Source: Neostapfia colusana (lineage: Eukaryota; Streptophyta; Magnoliopsida; Poales; Poaceae). From it: a stretch of 64,000 bases of DNA. Shown here one piece after another: positions 33,719-44,450 of this stretch. Both the position numbers and the translations under genes were made by a program. The notes under the pieces are model-generated. The model was not told the DNA's origin. It saw nothing but the letters and a program-made list of their open reading frames with translations, and searched no databases. Position 1 is the stretch's first letter. Each line of letters begins with the position of its first letter. The stretch spans positions 57,777,900-57,841,899 of the forward strand of contig JASWHV010000002.1 in NCBI GenBank assembly GCA_030760725.1. The letters are read 5' to 3'.

Positions 33719-33897
33719 GTTCTGAAGCGATTTTGGAATCTGTACGTGTAAGAATACCGGTACGTAAAGGAAACCGACCTGAAATCCACAATGTTACCGC
33801 ACCAAATCAACTAAAGATAAGATGTTAGGATCCAACGACGATCTGAATAGGACTCTTATTCGAGATACAATCATATTAGGACTCTTCTCTTCCTGAT

Positions 33898-33906
33898 TAT
33901 AAATAG
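33898..33906 (+). promoter_or_regulatory. TATA box of element D 5' LTR
   Basis: TATAAATAG, family context GATTATAAATAGAACCC. Transcription of D would begin some 30 bp downstream. Confidence 0.75.
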
Positions 33907-34399
33907 AACCCAGAACCTCTGGCCGAAACCACAAACTTCTTTTCCAACTCCTGAGCCGACGACTTAGAGCCCTAGTCCCAAACCGCCAGGTAAACCATCG
34001 CCGAAGCGCGGCAAGGAAGATCGCCGGAGGAAAGCCCAACGATCTGAGGAGGACCTCGAGACCGAGAAGAACGTAAGGTAGGTCTCCGATACCACCTTAC
34101 GACATCGTTGTGTTTTCTTTGCATCTGTTTTTTTTTGGTTCCTTCGAACAGAAGCCTTCTCATGGACAGATCACTTGATTATCAGGTTGATCTAAAGACA
34201 AGATCATCGCCACGTCCACCTTTGATCCGAGCACCTCTGTTCATCATAAAATCCATGCAAGCCATGCAAGAACACGTACAAACCAATCTAATAAAACTAA
34301 TCATAGGATAGCATGCATATGCATCATCGCATCTAACTTAAGGATTGTGCATGATATTGATTGCTGTGAATCTTGCATGCACGTGATCCTACATAGCAG

Positions 34400-35779
34400 G
34401 ACAAGCTCAGGGGGCTGTCTACGACGAACTGCAGCAACAAGGTTTTGAGATCCAAGAACAACCGGAACCGCAAGAACAAGGCAAGTGCTCCTTGACCATA
34501 TTGATCCTATGTTTGGGGTAAAGCTGATTTGTTTTGCAAAAGGGTGTATGTGCTAAGTCAAACATGATGGGAAACCTTTTATAGGAGTTTACTAGCTTTG
34601 GTTAAACCACCCTTGTCGCCAGGGATGTTTATGAGTCGGGTATGGTTTTTTGGCTTTATGCTTCGCTGAGTCCATGGGATTGGGAAGCGAGATAGATGTG
34701 TCTAGCTAACTGCACTCGTAGTGATAATGAGAAATTGTTGTTTTTACTGAACATGGATCGGAGGGAGATCTATGCAAGCCTGGGTTTATGAATGAAGTAG
34801 CATGAGATGGTGGTTTACTTGCCGTAGATCTAAGGACCGGTTCATGCATGCACATGGCAGGATAACAGTGCCACCACAAGGCCAAGTGTGGGTGCGGCTT
34901 AGCTAAGTAATTAGGTAAGTTGCTAGAGTGTTATGGACTGTGGAAGGAGCAGGGAATGGGAGTCGAGTGAGGACTGTCCTGGGAACTGCATGGCACAAGA
35001 GGGGGCCCGTGGGTGGGAGAATTTGAGATTCTAGCCTGCCGGTGAAACCTTAGTGAGTCTATACATCTAGTAGCCCCTTTGTAAAGGCTATTTTTTGATC
35101 TCTTGACCATACACCGACGGTTGTGTACTGGTATAATGGAGGTTCTGCAGTCGCCGACGGGTGACGAAATCACAAACTTGTGGGTCAAGAGGTGCAAACT
35201 ATGCAGGGTTCTTAAAACTATCATGATAGCCGAGCTTACGGTCATGAGCGCCTGGCCAACTGCCATGATTAGTTGGGATGGTTATTGGGATGGTTCTTGG
35301 TTATGGTTGTTAATTTCGGTTATGATTTGGTTTTGGGACTGTTGAGTCCGGGTGACAAGATGGTTGCATGACTGTTGAGTCATGGCAACGAGATTGGTCT
35401 CAGTATGAGACGAAGTTGTTTATGAGATAAGATGGTAGCGAATACGAGAAGGTATTCATGAGATGGTAGCGAATACGAGGAGATATTCGTGAGCAAGAAT
35501 GAAGTTGGTTAATGTTCGGGTGGAACATGGAAAGTGATGGAGGTATGTTGGTAATTTAATACATGCTGGGATTACATTCATCTAAAGTTAAGTTGATGTT
35601 TTATCATGTTTTATAAATCTGCTTTTCTGCAAATGAGCCTTTTTATACCTACCTTGTTATGAGCTACATATCATGTTTTTTCCCGCACTTGCTGAGTACA
35701 CCATTGTACTTAAACTTGCATTATTATTTCATCATCAGCAGCAGGAGAAGACTACTATGAAGACCAAGTGGAGCATTAA
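34400..35779 (+). CDS. Putative spliced small acidic ORF in element D 5' LTR
   Basis: Part 1 (34400-34480) follows CATAGCAG and reads GAVYDELQQQGFEIQ..PQEQ to CAAG/GCAAGTG. Part 2 (35745-35779) follows CAGCAGCAG and reads EDYYEDQVEH to TAA. The GC-AG intron would be 34481-35744. No ATG is seen in the stretch just after the TATA box, so the start codon, if any, must be in another exon. Confidence 0.45.
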
Positions 35780-36094
35780 GGCGTGTGATTTGTTCTCAAT
35801 CTTGCCTGTGGGAATGGAATAGAGATGGAGTCATCGCTGCTTAGATTTGCTTCCGCATTAGTTAAATTGCTTCCGCATTAGAATCAAGACTTCCGCTGCA
35901 TAGAAATAAAGACTTCCACTGTGAGCATGAGTGCAAGACTCATGAGCTATTGTAATAAACTCTGTTATTCGTGGTTATATATATTCTGAATTCAGTTTGT
36001 GGAATATATGTGTATGTGTGATGAACATCCTGGGCACACATATGCATTAGTTCTCGGTTCCGTGGTTTTCCACAGAATTGAGGGCGTCACAGAT

Positions 36095-36106
36095 TGGTAT
36101 CAGAGC
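36095..36106 (+). other. Primer binding site of element D (tRNA-Met)
   Basis: TGGTATCAGAGC, three bases after the LTR end. Confidence 0.95.
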
Positions 36107-36541
36107 CACAGGTTAATAGTAGGTTACATGCCTAGATAGAAACCTCAGATTGATATTAGAGCCACGGGTTAACAGTAGGTTACACACCTAAATAGGAATC
36201 ATAGATTGGTATTAGACACATATTGGTAGTTAAGCCACGCTGACCAAAGGAAGCACCCTAGGATGCTTAGATTGACTTTAAAACTACCTTGGCATAGGAA
36301 ACCAGCCTTGAATTGGTGTTGTATGAGCCCTTGCAATGATTGTTTGTGATTGTGTGTGAGTTTTGGAACGTCCCCAAACGTTGTCCATATCCACACATAA
36401 GTATAAAGAGGTGTGAGATGTTTCGGCACTTGTTCACATCCTCATATGGGCTAGTATATATATATACAATCCAACTCACCTTGATGCATATAGTTGAAGG
36501 GACCTACCTAACCTTCTATTCTATTTCGTCCTCTCTCACAG
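36107..36541 (+). other. Element D leader
   Basis: 435 bp, no gene. It has repeated ATTGGTATTAGA / GCCACGGGTTAACAGTAGG phrases (36095-36230). A GTGAGT donor lies near 36355 and a CTCTCTCACAG acceptor ends at 36541, immediately before the gag ATG. Confidence 0.6.
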
Positions 36542-37690
36542 ATGGTGAGGGGAAACGCCGGCCGAAGGAACATCCGTGACAATCAGGAGGATGACCACGA
36601 TGAAGTTCCTGTTAATCCCGGAGCTGGCGAGAACAACCTGGAAAGGTTGATGGCCATGCAAAACCAGCTTATGCAAACCATGATCCAAACTTTGGGTCAG
36701 TTGCAGGCCAACAACAACCCAGTTCCGACACCACTGCTACCACCACCGCCGGCTCACAACAGACTGGGAGAGTTCATGAGGACTCGGCCACCCACCTTTG
36801 CTCAAGCTAGTGATCCCATGGAGGCCGATGATTGGTCGAAATCCATGGAGAAGAAGCTTGCCATTGGTCAGTGCAATGACCAAGAGAAGGTTCTCTTTGC
36901 GTCGCACCAACTTATGGGAGCGGCCGCTGACTGGTGGGATGCCCTATGCAACGCCCATGTCAACCCGGAGACAATCACTTGGACTGAGTTCAAGGAGAGT
37001 TTCCGCTCTCATTATATCCCTGCTGGTGTAATGATGCTCAAGAGACAGGAATTTGAAGGTCTCCGCCATGGACAGAGACCTGTGAATGAGTACCTCAACA
37101 AGTTCACGCAACTGTCCCGGTATGCCCCCGAGGATGTCAACTCAGACCAGAGGAAGCAGTACCTGTTCATGAGAGGGTTGAACAATGAGATCCGGGTTCA
37201 GCTTCTCAACAATGACTACGTAAGCTTCCAGAAGCTGGTTGACAAGTCTATAGTGGTAGAAAGCAAGATCAAAGAGATCGAGCGAGAAGGCAAGAGGAAG
37301 ATGCAATACCAGCCCAAAGGGAGCAACGTATGACCTCGGTACATGCCCCCAGCCACACCACAGTATAGGTCAACCACTCCTGCATACCGCCCTGGTCAGC
37401 CACCACAGCAACAACTCGTTGTACCAGCACCTCGCGTGCCTATGCCTCCTGCGCCCCGACCTAACAATGGCGCTCCTGTTCAAAACCCCCGCCCCAACGT
37501 ACCTGCTGCCATAGGCAACAGGGAATGCTTTGCATGCGGAGAAATAGGACATTTCGCAAACCAGTGCCCGAGGAGAGGCCCTGGACAGCAAGGCAACGTG
37601 CCCAAGCAGAACCCGCGACTGAACGGAGGGGACAATCAAGGAAACCGTGGACAGCAGAAATATGCTCGCGGCAACGTGAACCATGTCTCT
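36542..37690 (+). pseudogene. gag: Element D gag (one in-frame TGA)
   Basis: Starts MVRGNAGRRNIRDNQEDD. An N-terminal helix (LERLMAMQNQLMQTM) is followed by a proline-rich linker and the gag core (PPTFAQASDPMEADDW; ASHQLMGAAADWWDAL; SRYAPEDVNSDQ). TGA at 37331-37333 interrupts the frame after PKGSNV, then PRYMPP and the CCHC knuckle (CFACGEIGHFANQC, about 37527-37568) continue in the same frame. Apart from that stop the frame is open, so readthrough or a single mutation are both possible. Confidence 0.88.
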
Positions 37691-40600
37691 GCTGAGGAAG
37701 CACAACAGGCTGAGGACGTTGTAATTGGTATGTTCCTTGCCAACTCCAACCCAGCCACCATCTTATTTGATTCTGGAGCATCACATTCCTTCATATCCTC
37801 CAAATATGTTGACAAACATCATCTACCCGTATCCCACTTAGAATGTGCTATGTTAGTAAATTCTCCCGGATAAGCAATGAGGACTAATATAGTATGTACG
37901 AAAGTAAGCCTTAAAATAAGGGGGGTAGACTTCTTTGCCAACCTTATTGTCTTGGACTCTCAAGGGATTGACATAATACGCGGGATGGATTGGTTAAGCA
38001 AGCACAACGGAGTAATCCAATGTGCTGAAAGGAGCGTGCAGTTGACAAACAAGCACGGTATTCGTGTCGAGTTTGAGTCAGCCCAGCAAACAACCGAAAG
38101 GGCAATTTTGAACCACGTCGAAGGAACAACCTTGGACAGTATTCCAGTGGTTCAGGAATTTTTGGACGTGTTCCCGGAAGAGCTTCCAGGTATGACACCT
38201 GACCGGGACATTGAGATTTCCATAGATTTGGTACCCGGAACTGCACCCATAGCCAAGAGACCCTATAGGATGCCCGCCAATGAACTGGTAGAACTCAAGA
38301 AGCAAATTTAAGAGCAGTTGGAGAAGGGTTTTATACGTCCAAGCTCGTCCCCATGGGGAGCTCCGGTGCTCTTCGTAGACAAGAAGGATGGAACCCAAAG
38401 GATGTGCGTGGACTATAGGTCTCTCAACGAGATAACAATCAAGAACAAATACCCTCTGCCCGGTATAGAGGACCTGTTCGACCAAATGAAAGGAGCCCGA
38501 GTGTTCTCCAAGATTTATCTTCGGTCGGGATATTTCCAGCTGAAGATTAAGCCCTCCGATATACCCAAGACTGCCATTCGAACACGGTATGGTTCGTATG
38601 AATATACCGTCATGTCTTTTGGGTTAACAAATGCACCCGCATACTTCATGTACCTTATGAACAAGGTTTTCATGGAGTACTTGGACAAGTTCGTCGTGGT
38701 TTTCATCGACGATATTATGGTGTATTCAAAAAGTGAGGAGGAGCATGAAGAACATTTGAAATTGACCTTGCAGAAATTGCGTGAGCATCAATTGTATGCC
38801 AAGCTTAACAAGTGTCAATTTTGGCTAAAGGAAATATCTTTCCTAGGCCACATTATCTCCAAGTAAGGGGTATCGGTTGATCCCGGAAAAGTGAGAGATG
38901 TTCTGAAGTGGGACCAACCGCAGAGCGTGAGGGATATTCAGAGTTTTCTTGGGATGGCTGGATACTATTGACACTTCATTAAAGACTTCTTTAAGATAGC
39001 AAAGCCTATGACAGAGTTGCTAATAAAGGGAAAGGTCTTCCAATGGACACCAGCATGCCAAGGAAGTTTTGAGGAACTCAAGAAAAGGCTAACCACATCA
39101 CCGGTTCTGGTATTGCCAGACGTAAACAAGAGCTTTGACATATATTGTGACGCATCCAGACAGGGGCTCGGATGTGTGCTCATGCAAGAAGGACAAGTGG
39201 TAGCCTATGCCTCACGACAATTAAAGAAGCACGAGCTTAATTATCCTACACATGACTTGGAGCTAGCAGCAGTAGTGCATGCATTAAAGATTTGGAGACA
39301 TTATATCCTTGGTCATCGATGTGAGATCTATACAGATCATAAAAGCCTCAAGTACATATTTACACAGACGGACTTGAATTTGAGGCAACGTCGATGGTTG
39401 GAACTCATCAAGGATTACGATGTTGGAATCAACTACCACCCCGGGAAGGCCAATGTAGTAGCTGATGCATTGAGCCGAAAGGGAGCATGTCACCAACTCA
39501 CGGTTCGGGAGCTACCACCCGAACTACGTAAAGAGTTCGAACGGTTACACCTCGGATTCTTGAACAACATGGAAATAATGGAGATCCACTCCTCATTGGA
39601 GCAGGAGATAAGAGATGGCCAAGCAACGGATGAGGAGATCAAGGAGATCAAGGAAAGAATCCGACAAGGAATAGAGAAGGATTTCAAAGAAGATGAGAAG
39701 GGTACGCTTTGGCTAGGAAAAGGATTTGTGTGCCTAACATAAAACACCTTCGCGACATGATATTGAAGGAAGCACATGATTCACCCTATTCTATACACCC
39801 CGGAAATACCAAAATGTACAAACACTTGAAAACTTGTTATTGGTGGGATGGTATGAAGAGGGATATAGCCGAATATGTTGCCCCTATGCGACACATGCCA
39901 ACGGGTGAAGGCCGAACATCAAAAACCCGCTGGATTGTTGCAACCTTTGAAGGTACCAGAGTGGAAGTGGGAAGACATCAGTATGGATTTCATCGTCGGA
40001 TTGCCACGTACTCAGTCGGGTTACGACTCCATCTGGGTTATCGTGGACTGATTGACGAAAACCGCCCATTTTCTCCCTGTAAGGGCCAATTACAACGTTG
40101 CACAATTAGACGAGTTGTACATGGAGCAGATCGTGTGCCTTCACAGAGTTCCGAGGAGGATAGTCTCAGATCGAGGTTCTCAGTTTACCTCTAGATTCTG
40201 GAGGAAGCTGTAGAAAGCCATGGGTACACAACTTGATTTTATCTCCGCCTATCACCCACAAACTGATGGATGAACCGAAAGGACAAACCAAATTTTGGAG
40301 GACATGTTGAGAGTTTGCGCCTTGAAACGTGGGTGTAGTTGGGATAGGAGTTTACCGTATGCCGAATTCTCCTATAACAACAGCTATCAAGCTAGCTTGA
40401 AGATGTCGCCTTTCGAAGCATTATATGGTAGACGGTGTAGAACGTCGCTGTTTTGGAACGAGACCGGAGAGAGTCAGGTGTTTGGTCCCAAAGTACTACA
40501 AGAAGCTGAAAAGCAAGTCCAAACGGTACGGGAGAACTTAAAGGCTGCTCAGTCACAATAGAAAGGCTATGCGGATAATAGGCGTAGGAAGTTGACCTTT

Positions 40601-41053
40601 GAAGTAGGAGACTTCGTATACCTTAAGGTATCGCCTATCCGAGGCCAACGACGTTTCAACGTCAAAGGCATGCTAGCACCTCGCTACATTGGACCATTTA
40701 AGATTTTGGACAAGCGAGGAGAAGTATCCTATCAACTAGAGCTCCCAACCAACCTCTCCGACGTACATGACGTATTTCATGTATCCCAGCTCAAGAAGTG
40801 CTTGAGAGTACCAGAGGAACAAGTACCAATGGGAGAGCTTGAACTTCAAGAGGACCTAACTTATGCGGAACACCCTGTCCGAATCTTGGACGTAAAGGAA
40901 AGGGTCACCCGGAACAAGGTGATTCGATGGTGCAAGGTACAATGGAGCCATCACACCGAAGCTAAAGCCACATGGGAGCGTGAAGAGGATATCAAGGCAG
41001 AATTTCCCCATCTATTCTCTACTAACGAATCTCGAGGGCGAGATTCAATTTAA
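37691..41053 (+). pseudogene. pol: Element D pol (stops and two frameshifts)
   Basis: Protease LFDSGASHSFISS (about 37765); RT with intact FIDD; RNase H DIYCDASRQGLGC; integrase HPQTDG..TERTNQ; chromodomain HPVRILDVKERVTRN..ATWEREEDIKAEFPHLF. In-frame stops at 37871-37873, 38309-38311, 38864-38866, about 38968 (Arg CGA to TGA), in HPQTDG*TER near 40271, and 40559-40561 (CAG to TAG). The frame shifts near 39720 and again within the integrase. Several stops are C-to-T or G-to-A changes, as expected in methylated DNA. The final stop (41051-41053) overlaps the polypurine tract. Confidence 0.9.
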
Positions 41054-41065
41054 GGGGGGTAGATT
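41052..41065 (+). other. Polypurine tract of element D
   Basis: AAGGGGGGTAGATT directly before TGTAACACCC. Confidence 0.92.
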
Positions 41066-43993
41066 TGTAACACCCTCATCTCTGGTTTCTGCATGTATTC
41101 ATATTTCATGTAGAGAAAAAACATTTTTAAAGAAGTGGGGACAGAGAAATTATCAAATAGATAGCCAGTAATAGCCGAGTCCAGTTCACAAAGAGTGCCG
41201 AAGACAACTTCCGCGGCCCGCTGGCCACGTGGCGTGTTCGGAGCTCATCCCTGCGAAGTGGGGAGAGGTCCGCTGCTAAGCTGGCCATGTGGCAGGCTCG
41301 GGGCTCATCTCGGCAAAGGAGGAGAGGTCCGACCCTGTGGGACACGTGTTGCCCCCGGAGCTAGTCATCATGGAAATCCAAGGACTGGTCGCGCGGGATA
41401 TGTGTCGATCTGGGAGCTCATCTCCGAGAAGTCCGGTTCCATTAAACACATGTCGTCACCGGAGCTTATCTCCGGGAGGCCCGACACTGTTGGACACGTG
41501 TCAACCTTGGAGCACGTCTCTGAGGAAAGAAGGAAAGACCGGCACTAACACGTGGCGTGCGTGGAGCCACCTCCGAGTAAGAGAGGAGGTCCCGACCGCC
41601 AGGATACGTGGCGCACGCGGAGCTCACCTCCGAAGGAAAAGGGAGGTCTCGCTCGTTTGACACGCGGCACAACCGGAGCCCGTCTCTGTGGAAAGGGAGA
41701 GACCAGGCCCGGTGGACACGTGGAGCTTCCGGAGCTCATCACCGCGAAGGTGACGGGTTCTGAAGCGATTTTGGAATCTGTACGTGTAAGAATACCGGTA
41801 CGTAAAGGAAACCGACCTGAATTCCACAATGTTACCGCACCAAATCAACTAAAGATAAGATGTTAGGATCCAACGACGATCTGAATAGGACTCTTATTCG
41901 GGATACAATCAGATTAGGACTCTTCTCTTTCCGATTATAAATAGAATCCAGAACCTCTGGCCGAAACCACAAACTTATTTTCCAACTCCTGAGCCGACGA
42001 CTTAGAGCCCTAGTCCCATACCGCCGGGTAAACCATCGCCGAAGCACGGCAAGGAAGATCGCCGGAGGAAAGCCCAACGATCTGAGGAGGACCTCGAGAC
42101 CGAGAAGAACGTAAGGTATGTCTCCGATACCACCTTACGACATCGTTGTGTTTTCTTTGCATCTGTTTTTTTTGGTTCCTACGAACAGAAGCCTTCTCGT
42201 GGACAGATCACTTGATGATCAGGTTGATCTAAAGACAAGATCATCGCCATGTCCACCTTTGATCCGAACACCTCTGTTCATCATAAAATCCATGCAAGCC
42301 ATGCAAGAACACGTACAAACCAATCTAAGAAAACTAATCATAGCAACAAGGTTTTGAGATCCAAGAACAATCGGAACCGCAAGAACAAGGCAAGTGCTCC
42401 TTGACCATATTGATCCTATGTTTTGGATAAAACTGATTTGTTTTGCAAAAGGGTGTATGTGCTAAGACAAACATGATGGGTAACCCTTTTATAGGAGTTT
42501 ACTAGCTTTGGTTAAACCACCCTTGTCGCCAGGGATGTTTATGAGTCGGGAATGTTTTTTTTGCTTTATGCTTCGCTGAGTCCACAGGATTGGGAAGCGA
42601 GATAGATGTGTCTAGCTAACTGCACTCGTAATGATAATGAGAAATTGTTGTTGTTACTGAACATGGATCGGAGGGAGATCTAAGCAAGCCTGGGTTTGTG
42701 AATGAGGTAGCATGAGATGGTGGTTTACTTGCCGTAGATCTAAGGACCAGTTCATGCATGCACATGCCAGGATAACAGTGCCACCACAAGGCCAAGTATG
42801 GGTGCGGCTTAGCTGAGTAATTAGGTAAGTTGCTAGAGTGTTATGGACTGTGGAAGGCGCAGGGAATGGGTGTCGAGTGAGGACTGCCCTGGGAACTGCA
42901 TGGCACAAGAGGGGGCCCGTGGGTGGGAGAATTGGAGATTCTAGCCTGCCGGTGAAACCTTAGTGAGTCCATACATCTAGTAGCCCCTTTGTAAAGGCTA
43001 TTTTGTGATCTCTTGACCATACACGGACGGTTGTGTACTGGTATAATGGAGGTTCTGCAGTCGCCGATGGGTGATGAAATCACAAACTTGTGGGTAAAGA
43101 GGTGCAAACTCTGCAGGGTTCTTAAAACTATCGTGATAGCCGAGCTTACGTTCACGAGCGCCTGGCCAACTGTTATGATTAGTTGGGGGATGGTTTTTGG
43201 TTATGGTTATTGATTTTGGTTATGGTTTGGTTTTGGGACTGTTGAGTCTGGGTGACAAAATGGTTGCATGACTGTTGAGTCATGGCAACGAGATTGGTCT
43301 CGGTGTGAGACGAAGTTGTTTATGAGATAAGATGGTAGCGAATACGAGAAGGTATTCATGAGATGGTAGCGAATACGAGGAGGTATTCGTGAGCAAGAAT
43401 GAAGTTGGTTAATGTTCGGGTGGAACATGGAAAGTGATGGAGGTATGTTGGTAATTTAATACATGCTGGGATTACATTCATCTAAAGTTAAGTTGCTGTT
43501 TTATCATGGTTTTATAAATCTGCTTTTCTGCAAATGAGCCTTTTTATACCTACCTTGTTATGAGCTACATATCATGTTTTTTCCCCGCACTTGCTGAGTA
43601 CACCATTGTACTCAAACTTGCATTATTATTTCATCATCAGCAGCAGGAGAAGACTACTATGAAGACCAAGTGGAGCATTAAGGCGTGTGATCTGTTCTCA
43701 ACCTTGCCTGTGGGAATGGAATAGAGATGGAGTCATCGCTGCTTAGATTTGCTTCCGCATTAGTTAAATTGCTTCCGCATTAGAATAAAGACTTCTGCTG
43801 CATAGAAATAAAGAGTTCCGCTGTGAGCATGAGTCCAAGACTCATGAGCTATTGTAATAAACTCTGTTATTCGTGGTTATATATATTCTGAATTCAGTTT
43901 GTGGAATATATGTGTATGTGTGATGAACATCCTGGGCACACATATGCATTAGTTCTCGGTTCCGTGGTTTTCCACAGAATTGAGGGCGTCACA
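41066..43993 (+). repeat. Element D 3' LTR, 2928 bp, with an internal deletion
   Basis: Same landmarks as the 5' LTR: CACGTG-type array 41226-41755, TATA 41936-41944, stem-loop 42110-42139, small ORF part 2 at 43647-43681 with TAA. Compared with the 5' LTR, 128 bp (34307-34434) are missing at 42343/42344, removing most of small-ORF part 1. Base differences from the 5' LTR are frequent (several per 100 bp at the start), so D is not recent. Confidence 0.93.
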
Positions 43994-43998
43994 GACCT
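43994..43998 (+). repeat. Target site duplication GACCT, right (element D)
   Basis: Matches 33024-33028. Confidence 0.93.
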
Positions 43999-44450
43999 CC
44001 CGGAGATAAGCTCTGGAGGTGACACGTATCCAGTAGTGTCGGACCTCCCAGAGGTGAGCTCCAGAGGTGACACGTGTCCAATAGGACCGGACCTCTTGGA
44101 GCTGAGCTTGGAGAGTGACACGTGTCCCGCGCGGCTGGTCCTCTGTTTTCCGCAGTGACTAGCTCCGAAGGCGACACGTGTCCTACGGGACTGGCCTCGC
44201 TTCTCCGCAGAGGCAAGCTCCGGGGGCAACACGTGTCCCACGGGGTCGGACCTCTCCCCATTTGCGGAGACGAGCCCCGAACACGCCATGTGGCCAGCGA
44301 GCCACGTGAGTTGTCCTTGGCGCTCTCTGTAAACTGGATTTGGCTCTTTTTGGCTATCTTTTTTATTCTTTCTCAGTTTCAACTTATTTTAAAAATGTTT
44401 TTCTACATGGAACATGAATACATGCAGAAATAAAAAATGAGGGTGTCACA
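43999..44450 (-). repeat. Element C 5' LTR, second segment
   Basis: It continues the LTR interrupted at 33028: further CACGTG-type units (GACACGTATCC, GACACGTGTCC), then the terminal part ending GAGGGTGTCACA at 44450. This is the element-sense start of C. Confidence 0.88.

Larger units (their letters stand above)
33029..36091 (+). repeat. Element D 5' LTR, 3063 bp
   Basis: TGTAACACCC to GGGCGTCACA. Internal order: CACGTG-type array (33186-33718), TATAAATAG (33898-33906), stem-loop (34072-34101), small ORF parts (34400-34480, 35745-35779), repeated GCTTCCGCATTAG / GACTTCCGCTG (35850-35930), AATAAA (35954-35959). Two near-identical 32-bp copies of ATGGTAGCGAATACGAG..GGTATTC lie near 35430-35490. 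Confidence 0.93.
33029..43993 (+). mobile_element. Element D: chromovirus of the ~3.1-kb-LTR family inserted in the LTR of C
   Basis: Complete structure: 5' LTR 33029-36091, primer site, short leader, gag, pol, polypurine tract, 3' LTR 41066-43993, flanked by a perfect GACCT duplication. The coding region is full length in layout but carries about six in-frame stops and two frameshifts. It is younger than C because it is inserted in it. Confidence 0.95.
22354..44450 (-). mobile_element. Element C: degraded chromovirus of the ~3.1-kb-LTR family, interrupted by D
   Basis: Minus-strand order: 5' LTR (44450-43999 and 33028-30366, split by element D), primer site (30362-30351), leader, gag, pol, polypurine tract (about 25520-25506), 3' LTR (25505-22354). 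The flanks do not form a target duplication (ACAAG on the left, AGGAA on the right). They also come from different host sequences: element B pol on the left, element E LTR on the right. The two ends may therefore derive from separate insertions joined by recombination. Confidence 0.85.

Noticed and set aside
34020..34315. Further exon of the LTR small ORF around MDRSLD..QVDLKTRSS
   Set aside because: The frame is similar in several copies, but the ATG is lost in G and D 3', and I could not find a donor that joins it in frame to the next exon.
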